Of a stretch of 64,000 bases of DNA, positions 55,079 to 64,000 are shown piece by piece; the first letter of the stretch is position 1, and the number at the start of each line of letters is the position of its first letter. The position numbers were made by a program, and so were the translations under genes. This DNA comes from Ceratobasidium sp. AG-K (Eukaryota; Basidiomycota; Agaricomycetes; Cantharellales; Ceratobasidiaceae), in assembly GCA_037039685.1 (NCBI GenBank), contig JAWNGF010000015.1, positions 77,001 through 141,000 of the forward strand. The letters are read 5' to 3'. The notes below the pieces were generated by a model. It saw nothing but the letters and a program-made list of their open reading frames with translations, was not told where the DNA came from and did not search any database.

Positions 55079-57556
55079 GGCGTCGAGTTGACTTCGAATC
55101 GCGTTTCGAAGTTCTGAGTTCTGTGGTTGTCGTCTGTAAGGGGTGGGAAAGTCTGCATGGCTGGTAATTGGAATTAGACTGCACTGCTTTGGCCGGCTGA
55201 ATTTTTCTTGGCGGCAAGTGGGTCATCATCGCCGATATCGATCCTTTTCGCTGGCATCTTGGCTCTCAAGGCTGCTGACGATCCTTGGCCCAGCCATTCT
55301 ACTCGGGCGGACGTGGCAAAGTCGGGTAACTCCGATCACGGATGGACCGGCACTACGCAGGCTGGTTGGTCAGACATGTACAGACACTTCGAGCCCGTCA
55401 TGGGCGATTATCGACGATCAGCTTGCGTTACATTACGGGATGACAAACAGATTGGTTACATACACTGACACGAAATTTGATTGCACCATGTGACCGATTT
55501 TTTCTTCCTTTTTTGGATACTATCTGTGAGACGGCCTCCCACAAGGGAGACACCCACCTATGCCTCTGATTCTGGGGTGCCTCGGAGGCTCCCACATAAG
55601 CGCCTGAATGGGTCACCTTGGAGGCTGGTTTCCCATTAATTCACCACACCACCGTTTCCACTGCCAAACCATGCCCCCAGACCCTTGACACGTAAGCAAT
55701 TCCTCACAAGCCTCTTGGATCACAGGACTGACCCGGTGCTATGCACGGTCAACCAACCTGCTGACCATCCCCCAGAAGGCTGGACAAGAGCCTCACCACC
55801 CACCAGTGAATTGGCATGTGATGTTACTGGTCCAAGGACATTCTCACCTCACAAACTATCCTTTGTTCATGTATGCACGGAACCTGAGTGGCCAGGATTT
55901 AAAAACAGATATATTATAGAACATGATTCTGTGATTAAACAAATAAATAGAGTATCCCTAATACATAGTTTAACAATGCAGCAAATAATGGTCAATTAGG
56001 TCACATGATGGGTGACACTCAAGACAAAAATTCTCACCTGTACCATGTTGTTATTCAACCAACAGTCATGTATGTATATACACGTGTGGCAGTTGTACTT
56101 GTTTGCCTGGACCCTGAGTCCATTTCTAGGGCGCTTTGCCTGTTTCCTTTTTCCTCAGTCTTCTTCTTATAGACTGAGGTATGTTCTCATCACATTCTAT
56201 CTAGAACACCTCTGACCTGTTATGTACATAGTTGTCGTGTCCTTAGGTAGATCTTGTTTCCAATTTAGTCTTCTTCTTATAGACTGAGTTGTTGTGTCCT
56301 CAGGCCTCAACATCTGACTTGGTTACAGTGTTGGGCTGGAGGGGGTTTCCTGGCACAAGCAAGGGATCAGAAGTGCTCTCATTCCTGGCTCAGAAAGCTT
56401 GTTGGCTCACAAAGTACAAGTTAGCTGTGGTTCAGGCGCAGGACACTGTGAGGCATCAGAAACTTATGAAAGAGAGTGAGTGAATGTGCTGAAACTTCTA
56501 TTGATCTACACTTCTGGTGCACATGTATATAACAGCTCTCTCACATGCCCAACGGCAAGAGCTTGATGTGCTCCAACACCAGGTAGTCAATAATGACAAT
56601 GTAATAGGGATGGAAGATATAGTTATGAACAACAAGTGGACTGACATTGAAGATGATCAGGACACACACTTGGATGATGGCTCCAAGCATGAGGCAGCAG
56701 TGGTGTGAGAGCTTGGAATCTCAAGCGACTCAAGGAATTCTGCATGGTCCAATTGTTTGTCTAGGGAGAATGAGGCCTGGAAGGCTGAGATTTGACATGT
56801 CCCTGCAGCCCATATGGCTGTGCTGTCTTCTGGATCTTTCCTCTGGAAAGATCAACCTTCTAGAACTTCCATCTAGAAGGTCTTTGTGACTTGCTGACTG
56901 AGTGTGGCGCCTGATTGGCCACTATATGTATTGTACAACTTTGAGGCATTTGTGCCTCTCCCTATATATACTGGCTTGCAAGCATGGGCTTACTCCAGCT
57001 TGCTTTGCCTCGTCATCTCTCCCCTCAGGTGCAACTAGCTCACTAGGCTTTTAGGCCATCATCTAAACTCTAAGTGGGTGCCAGGCCATTGTCATAAGGT
57101 TGCTAAGGTTGCACCAGCAACTTAGCATATGGTAAAGGAGCCTCTAAGGCAGCTCAAGGCCTATAAGGTGCAAACAGACATGGACATTGGTCAACTGGCA
57201 TAGAAGGTTGTGACAGCAGCCCCAGCAGGTGTATAGCTTGTGCTGTATGATTGCTGCTCTGTCAAGGGGCTTTGAGGTGGGGTTGCCAACCCAGAGGAGC
57301 ACCTTGTAGTTGGGGTGCTGCATTGACTTCTGGTCTTTGACCCACTTGAGGGGTCCTTGTGCCTTGATTTCAATGTACCCCAGACCACAGCCAGGGTCAA
57401 GGACCTTGGCAAGCTCCTGGGCCTCTTGGAAAGTCCAGGGCACCGTGTTGCAGTTATGGCCCACATACTTGCCAGGGCCAGCAAGTCAGAGGGCACAGCC
57501 ACAGGCCATGGTCATTGAAGCAACAAAAAGTTCTGGTTTCAGGAGAACTTGTATCT
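55079..57556. other. TE-derived and gene-free region
   Basis: No host gene recognised. From about 55.5 kb base composition and codon look change to that of the retroelements. A direct repeat TAGTCTTCTTCTTATAGACT-like occurs near 56155 and 56265. Bases 56960-57060 resemble 58580-58690 (TATATACTGGCTTGCAAGCA, then CCAGCTTGCTTTGCC), so this is probably another LTR fragment. A minus-strand frame at 57144-57464 is unrecognised. Confidence 0.5.
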
Positions 57557-58341
57557 CTACCCCCCTTCAGGTTGTAGGTTGTACTGTCTTGACAAAATAT
57601 CTGCCTTCTTGTTTTCTGAGCCTGGGCAATAGATAATTTGGAAGTTGTAGTCCACTAAGAAGTTTGACCACCTTATTTGCCTTCTGTTTAACTCTTTGGA
57701 CTTTGAGAACATTTCCAAGTTTTTGTGATCTGTTATGACTTGTACTGGCAGCTTTGTTCCTTCCAAAAGGTGGTGCCATTCCTTGAAGGCCCTGATGATT
57801 GCCAGTAGTTCCTTATCAAATGTGTCATAGTTGTGTTCTGCTGGTGACAGGCTCTTTGACAGGAATGCTACTGGGTGCAGTTGATTTTCATTATCTTTTT
57901 GGGATAGGATAGCACCTGTTGCATAATCTGAAGCATTGCACTCTAGGCAAAAAGGTTTTGATTGATCTGGGTGTGACAAGAATGGAGCTGATGTCAAGGC
58001 ATTTTTGAGATTCTGAAATGCCTCCTTGTGTTTCTCTGTCCATTCCCATGGTTGTTCCTTCCTTAAGAGGTCATACACAGGTCTTGCAACATTTGCAAAA
58101 GCTGGGATAAACCACCTGTAGAAATTGACAGAGCCTAGGAATTCTTGCACGTTTTTTACATTCCTTGGCTCAGACCATGCTAATGCTGCTGTGACTTTGG
58201 ATTGGTCAACTTCTGTGCCTTTATCAAAGGCAATGAGACCTAGGTATCATACTTTTTAAACACTGAACACGCATTTAGGAAGATTACAGTACAATCCATG
58301 TTTTTGGAGCCATCTAAGCACTTCCTTCACTTGTTCTGGGT
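57557..58341 (-). pseudogene. Ty3/gypsy pol fragment (RT end, RNase H)
   Basis: On the minus strand the fragment starts inside reverse transcriptase (EVLRWLQKHGLYCNLPKC) with stop codons in the connecting segment, then has a clean 197-codon frame: EFLGSVNFYRWFIPAFANV, the RNase H-like KPFCLECNASDYATGAILSQ, LAIIRAFKEWHHLLEGT and ITDHKNLEMF, ending ADILSRQYNL before integrase. Similarity begins exactly where the LTR of the plus-strand element begins, so the rest of this element has probably been displaced beyond that insertion, outside the window. Confidence 0.85.
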
Positions 58342-58893
58342 TGTCGTGACCCGTCCCTCCCTCTGTCTCTGTTTGCAGTCTTGTGGCTTGTACTGGCGCC
58401 TTAAGTGCGCTTTCTCTCTGTTGAGCCCTCTCCCTTGCTTAGTGAGGTGTATGGATGATGTGTTACCATGAGTCATATGACTCATGCTGTCTTCTATTGG
58501 CTGGCCTACGCAGCCCCCTTTATGACTCAGACTTTGACTCAGACTTGTGACTCATGTATTTACTATGACTCACTTGTTCTCTGAGTATATATACTGGCTT
58601 GCAAGCATGGTCATCCCCAGCTTGCTTTGCCTTGTCAACTCTCCCTGCAGTGTGATCAGAGGCACTTGGCTACTTAGCCTTTAGCGCAGCCACTTGGACT
58701 TAGGAGCTAGTGACTTGTACTGACAAGACTAGCATTTGTCCACCTTAGTGATAGAGTCTTAGAAGACTTATCACATATTGTTCCCACATCTCAAAGGCCA
58801 TTAGCGGTTGTCAACCATAGGCATTAGCAGGTTGCAACATTGCAAAGCAAGCTCTTAGTACGCTGAGCCACAACAAAACAAGGTCACATGACA
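58342..58893 (+). repeat. Presumed 5' LTR of the plus-strand gypsy element
   Basis: Begins TGTCGTGACC and may end GGTCACATGACA near 58893, an imperfect inverted terminus. It contains a TATA box (GAGTATATATACTGGC, about 58577). A related segment lies at 56.96-57.06 kb. The right edge is uncertain because the 3' LTR is outside the window. Confidence 0.55.
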
Positions 58894-58919
58894 ACATGGA
58901 CAATTGATCCTCAAGTGCA

Positions 58920-60103
58920 GTGTCCCAAAGGAGTGAGGCTCCAACTGGCACAATAGTTGAGATTCAATCAAACCCCTCAAGAGGAGCAAGGGAACAGGCA
59001 CATGACTGGACTGCTGACTTACAAGTGCCAATTGTGCATCAAGACCCCCTTCCACCAGCGTCCCAGGAGGAATTGGCAATATTATTGAAACTTCAGGAAC
59101 TCAAGAAGAACCCAGGGGTTCAAATGAGCAAAGGTCCACCTCACCAACAATTCAAGTAGTTGAAAATCCAATCAACATGCCACCACCACCAGCACCAATT
59201 GTCACTTTCCACAAGGAAAGTGTGATTAGCCCTAGGGCTGTGTGTGTGATCAGGATACCAGGACCACTTAGAAACGCAACCCCAGGACCATCAAACATAG
59301 GACAAATGCCACCACTAGAACAAAGAAACACCAGAACAATAGGGACTAGATGCCCTTTAGCATTTCCCAACTTCAGAATGCAATTTCCACCACCAGTGGC
59401 TACCCCAACCTTCACCCCCACGTCCATGCCACCACTAGTCAAAGTTCCTAGGACTCACAGTGCCCTGAGTGTGCCTTCAACCTTCCAATCACAAGGAAGC
59501 ATCCAAACTATTTCACAAGATGAAGGACTGAGGCAAGAACAACTGTTGGAAAATATGGAGGGAGATCCAATCCAAGCCCTGGAAAGGATCTTCAACACCC
59601 TTCAGGTCCAATATCAACAGGAGAACACAGTCCAAGCCCTTAGAATTGAAGGGTTGGTACGGCAATGGGATCTACAAACCCAAGACACTACAAATATGAT
59701 GCAGCATATTGAGCGCATTGCTTCAAGAACAGAGGATGGAGTCAACACTTTCTATGAAAGGCTTAGGAATGTAGATTGCATTCAACAGTGAATCCTTGAA
59801 GTCTTTGAACGATTGGTTGAAAATTCCGAACAAATCAACAATAGGTTGAACAATTTTGACCTCCTGATGAACCAAACCTTACAAGGGCAAACCCTGCGCA
59901 TTACACGCATTGAAGAAAGCCTAGGAAGGATGGCGGAAGGGATGAGAAACAGGACCATCACTCTTGGAAGGATTGATGAGGAAGTTACCAATGGATTCCA
60001 GGATCAAACTACTAGGATGCAAGAAGTCCACCTACAAACAAGGGAAACATTTGACCTTCTCAAACAAATTGGTGCCAATGCCCAAGCAGAATCTGAACAC
60101 TGA
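58920..60103 (+). pseudogene. gag-region N-terminal open frames, interrupted
   Basis: Three consecutive frames (58920-59159, 59177-59791 and 59813-60103) encode Pro-rich then Gln-rich, coiled-coil-prone sequence (for example ENMEGDPIQALERIFNTLQ and MNQTLQGQTLRITRIEESLG). The second and third are in the same frame, separated by a TGA at 59789-59791, so they were probably one protein upstream of the capsid-like part. I infer a gag N-terminal or structural role from position only. Confidence 0.55.
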
Positions 60104-60141
60104 AAGGAAGAGTCACACCACACCTCCATTGATATCCCACA

Positions 60142-60584
60142 TGTCACAACCTTTTCTCGTCCTCTTCTTGTTGTTTTGTTGCCTTGTGTTTGGTCTTGTT
60201 CTTCTTGCCTTGGCGCATTTAGTCACCTTTATGTAAGCCTTGACCGTGGGACATGCCTGCCTGGCCTGTCCCCGGATCTCCTTGGCCTCCATGGACTTAT
60301 CACGTTTCCTTTGTTCTTTCCTCTCTTCTCTCGGACTCTTGCTTTCCCTCCTTTTGGTTTCCCTTGTTGCTTGCTCTCTATTGTACATAGCCACAGTAGC
60401 GCGTATATATACCAGTGACACAAGTCTTGCCTCCACAAGACTTGTTCTCTTGTTGTTTCCCCCATCACTCATTGCATGACTCACTTAGGCCTAAGCGCCA
60501 TACATTTGACCCTCGTTGTCGCCCCAACCCCCTTCTCACTGCCTGTGGAGTCTTGGCCTCCAAGGTTCAACTAGGGTTGTGACC
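60142..60584 (+). repeat. Solo LTR inserted in the gypsy gag region
   Basis: Starts TGTCACAACC and ends GGTTGTGACC, an inverted terminus with one mismatch. It is flanked on both sides by the 5 bp CCACA (60137-60141 and 60585-60589), the length typical of gypsy target-site duplications. It contains a TATA-like GCGTATATATACC. No internal retroelement sequence is present, so it is a solo LTR from recombination. Confidence 0.8.
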
Positions 60585-60749
60585 CCACAACAAAGAGAAC
60601 TACCTCCTCAGCTTCCACCACAGGGATGACAATCACCCTCATTTGAGATACAAGGACAATCCGGATATCAAATTAGGGATGAAGGAAGAACCTTTATCAT
60701 CCAAACAAATCAAGGAGGCAACAGAGGAAGCTCAGGACCATGCATCAAA

Positions 60750-61560
60750 ATGCCAAAGGCTTTTGAAGCAACCAGGGGAACTGCAGCCAAAACCTTCCTT
60801 GCAAGAATGAAGGCCTATTTTTGTTTGAGCCCTAACCAGTATGACAAGGATGAACAGCGCATTGTTGCAGTATTGATGAACATGGCAGAAGGCCCAGCTG
60901 GAAATTGGGCGCAGCCAGTTCTGAATAGGTACAATGACAACCTAGACCATCCATGGCTAGACTCATGGGAAGCCTTCCAGGAAGCCTACCACAGGCAATG
61001 GAGTGATCCCAGCAAGAAAGTTCAAGCTGAACAGGGGATCCAACATCTATACCAATACAAGAGCATATCCGAATATGTCTCTGACTTCCAACTTCTTTCC
61101 CAGGAGCTTGACTGGAACAACGCGGCCCTACCAGCACAATTCAGACAAGGGCTGAATTGCTTCATCAAAGCAGAACTTGTTTGTGAAGAACTTAGGGACA
61201 GAGCGGGAGCAGAACAACAAGATCTCAAAGGATGGATCAATATTGCCCTACAAGCAGAAGAAATCAACAAACTGACCAATCCAGTTAGCACAAGGAAGAA
61301 GAACAAACAACAAACTCAAGCAGAGGGTTCCAGGACCCAGAAGATCAAAGGGGACTTGGTCCCAAAAGAAGAAAAGAAACGCTGAAGGGAAAACAACCTC
61401 TGCATCAAATGCAGACAAGCAGGGCACAATCTTGCTGAGTGCACAAAGGAATGGACCTACAAGGACAAAGGGAAGAAACCTGTGAAGGGAAAAGCTGCAG
61501 AACTCAAAATTGAGAAAGTGGATGAGAACAGATCCACCAATTCCGAGTTGGAAAACTAGA
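60750..61560 (+). pseudogene. Gypsy Gag (capsid-like domain and zinc knuckle)
   Basis: The first 211 codons (to a TGA at 61383-61385) match the retrotransposon Gag domain: KTFLARMKAYFCLSPNQY, LDSWEAFQEAYHRQWSDPSK and YKSISEYVSDFQLLSQELDW. Beyond the stop, in the same frame, the zinc knuckle CIKCRQAGHNLAEC (CX2CX4HX4C) follows, and the frame ends at 61559. The stop would remove the nucleic-acid-binding knuckle from Gag. Confidence 0.85.
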
Positions 61561-61576
61561 TGAGCATCTCTCCACT

Positions 61577-64000
61577 GTGTGTGAAGATGCCCCAATATCC
61601 TCTCTGCAAAATGTATACTATTGCAAGGCTACAAATGAAACACCCATGGTATACACAACCACAGAGGGAATCACAGAAAAAATATCAACTCTCATTGACT
61701 CCGGCTCTTCTAGAAACTTCATCAACCTGAACTTTGCCAAGGAAAACAATATCCCTTTGATCAAGTTACAAAGCCCCAGAAGCATCAAAACCATTGATGG
61801 AAAAACACAAAAGGATCAAATTTGGTTCAGGTGCAAGCTGAAATTTGATCTGGAAGGAAGAACTTTCAACCAAAAATTCTATGTCATGAACACTGGCACA
61901 CAACCCATGATTTTAGGGATGCCATGGCTGAAGGAGACCAACCCCAAGATATCCTGGTCTCCCTTTGCTATCAAATGGAAAACAGAAGATCCCCTTACTG
62001 CCAAAGCAGGATTAATTCAGGAACTACTAAGGGAACTTGAAGAATTCAAAGACGTCTTTGATGAAGAAAAATACGACAAACTCCCTGAACATAGGGAATG
62101 GGATTGCAGAATTGACTTCTATGACAACAACTGTCTTCCAAAGCCAAGAAAAGCCTACCCACTGTTGCCTAGGGAAAGAGAAGCAACAAAGGAGTACATC
62201 AAGACCAAACTCTGGTCAGGACGTATCAGACCCAGCAAATCTCCTCTGGCTGCAAGCATTTTCTTTGTCAAAAAACCGCTGAAAGAAGGACAAACCATCC
62301 CTGACCTATGTCCCATTGTTGACTACAGAGGAGCAAATGAAGAAACCATCCTGGACCGCTATCCTATTCCACTCCTTGAGCAACTCCTCAAAATTTTCAT
62401 GAAGACTGGGGAAAGTTCAAAGGAGGAATTATTCATCACTTTGCTCTATCTGAAGAATGGCTTCTGGAATGTCAGAATCAGAGAAGGAGACAAATGGAAA
62501 ACAGCTTTTATCACCTCAGAAGGACTTTTTGAGTACACCGTGATGGCCTTTGGCCTCAAGAACACACCTTCCACCTTCCAAAGAATGATGGACCATATCT
62601 TCAGGGACATGATTGGAGTGAAGATTGTGATCTACATTGATGACATCCTGATCATCTCTTGAGGAAGGAATCAACACACTACGGACATCAAGGAAGTTTT
62701 GCAACAATTGAGGAAGAACAATCTCTTTGGAAACCTGAAGAAGTGCACCTTCTATGGGAAAAGGGCTGATTGGGTTGGATTTGTTGTTGATGAAGACGGC
62801 ATTTCCATGAACAAAGACAAGATCAAGACTATCCAGGAATGGCCCACTCCCAAAACCATGAAACAACTACAGGCCTTCATTGGTTTCTGCAATTTCTATA
62901 GAAGATTTGTAGTTGCCCTCTCCTCAATTGTCAAGCCCCTGATCCAATTGACAACAAAGGACAGGAAGTGGGAATGGAAGGAGGAACACCAGGAAGCCTT
63001 TGACTCCCTGAAAGATGTCATATCAAGAGAACCAGTGCTTGCACATCCTGACAAATCAAAGCAGTACTTCCTATAGACCAATGCCTCAGGAGTTGCAATG
63101 GGGGCTATTCTTAGCCAACAACAAAAGAATGGATACTTACATCCAGTAGGATTTCTTTCAAAGAGCTTCAAGGAGGCAGAGCTGAACTACGACACACATG
63201 ACAAGGAGCTCCTTGCCATCATTGAGGCTTTACAACATTGGTGTATTCATCTAGAAGGAACTAGGGAACCAATAGTGATCTACACAGATCACAAAAATCT
63301 TACTTACTGGCAGAGGGCCTGCACCTTCAACCGACAACACAACAGATTGCTCCTCATGTTGGCAAGCTACAACTTCAAAATCCACTACAGACCTGGCAAA
63401 ATGTTGGAGAAACCAGACATTCTTTCCAGAAGAAGTGATCACAATGACATTGTTTCCACAGAGCAAGTGATGATCTCTGCTGAGAATTTCAAGGGATTCT
63501 CAGCCTTGATGAGCAACAACATTATTGCAGAAATCAAAGAGGCTCTGGAAGAGGATGAAAGCCTGAAAACCCTGATCAAAAGTACCAAGGGAAAAGAAGA
63601 CTTACCTCATTCTGTGAAAAAGCAGTTCAAGGACTATGAAATGAGCAAAGATCTCCTCTGGTACCAAGGAAGAATTGTTGTACCAGATGAAAAGGGCATC
63701 AAATTGAAACTCCTGAAGCTCTATCACGACTTGCCCATCACCAGTCACCAAGGACAAGCCAGAACTCTAGAACTCATTTCAAGAAACTACTACTGGCCAG
63801 GCATGAAAGCCCAAGTCAACAAGTATGTTGACAGCTGCAAAGCATGCCAGAGGGGGAAGGGAAGTAAAGGACACCTTCCTCTCAAACCCTTGCCCATCCT
63901 GGAGAAACCTTGGGAAAACATTGCATATGATTTCATTGTGAAACTACCAAGGTCACAAGGGTTTGACAGTGTCCTTGTTGTGATGGACCGCTTTTCCAGA
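61577..64000 (+). pseudogene. Gypsy Pol: protease, RT, RNase H, partial integrase
   Basis: Protease has LIDSGSSRNFINL (about 61690-61730). Reverse transcriptase runs from YPLLPREREATKEYIKTKL to the catalytic YIDDIL (about 62635-62652), with a TGA eight codons later (62660-62662). RT continues as NNLFGNLKKCTFYGKRADW and FIGFCNFYRRFV. A TAG at 63074-63076 precedes TNASGVAMGAILSQ, where the usual catalytic TDASG Asp is Asn. After that stop the frame is open to the window end, with ADILSR-type KPDILSRR, the integrase HHCC zinc domain (HDLPITSHQ...CKACQRGKG) and the start of the core (WENIAYDFI). The element cannot make active Pol. Confidence 0.9.

Larger units (their letters stand above)
58342..64000 (+). 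mobile_element. Degenerate Ty3/gypsy LTR retrotransposon, 3' cut by window
   Basis: Order on the plus strand: presumed 5' LTR, gag, zinc knuckle, protease, reverse transcriptase, RNase H and integrase. This order, with integrase after RNase H, defines Ty3/gypsy. Several in-frame stops and a nested solo LTR show it is inactive. Integrase continues past base 64000. Confidence 0.9.

Noticed and set aside
1..64000. CRISPR arrays, bacterial operons, ribosome binding sites
   Set aside because: The window is eukaryotic nuclear DNA with spliceosomal introns; no regularly spaced short direct repeats were seen apart from the TPR-coding array.

Overview
The window is nuclear DNA of a filamentous basidiomycete. 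Genes are cut by many 45-60 bp GT-AG introns, and the set includes a Ste3-type pheromone receptor, a GH7 cellobiohydrolase with a CBM1, F-box proteins, a patatin/NB-ARC/TPR protein and Ty3/gypsy and hAT elements. This mix fits an agaricomycete; Rhizoctonia/Ceratobasidiaceae is my best guess from family resemblance only. All splice sites were read by eye.

Region 1 (1-15.9 kb) holds a convergent pair: a giant DUF6606/DUF3638/DUF3645-type protein (+, 5' end outside the window) and a DDX60-like DExH helicase (-). Decayed copies of parts of both genes lie between and beyond them (about 5.96-6.24, 7.80-8.28 and 15.03-15.87 kb). The pair was therefore duplicated and one partner of each copy has decayed.

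Region 2 (16-22.4 kb) carries an F-box/zinc-finger gene (-), a 1490 bp hAT derivative and two small membrane-protein genes (+). Region 3 (22.8-33.3 kb) is an array of four paralogous genes (-) for small hydrophobic proteins with signal peptides; two more paralogs lie at 40.0 and 49.5 kb (+). The spaces between them hold a foldback element and nested palindromes, with no other gene I recognise.

Region 4 (35.9-43 kb) has the Ste3-like receptor, the fifth family member and the GH7 gene. Region 5 (43.9-50.2 kb) has a second hAT copy, inverted relative to the first and again just upstream of an F-box paralog, then the sixth family member. Region 6 (50.7-55.1 kb) is a patatin-like/NB-ARC/TPR gene of the fungal NLR type. 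Its patatin domain lacks the usual catalytic residues and its TPR units are nearly identical. Region 7 (55-64 kb) is nested retrotransposon debris: an old gypsy fragment (-) interrupted by a younger but broken gypsy element (+), which itself contains a solo LTR.

The window mixes conserved single genes with lineage-expanded families and transposons. Two ideas stand out. The two convergent giants both look like SF2-type nucleic-acid ATPases that were duplicated together. The secreted hydrophobic family keeps an exact exon-size signature across six copies.
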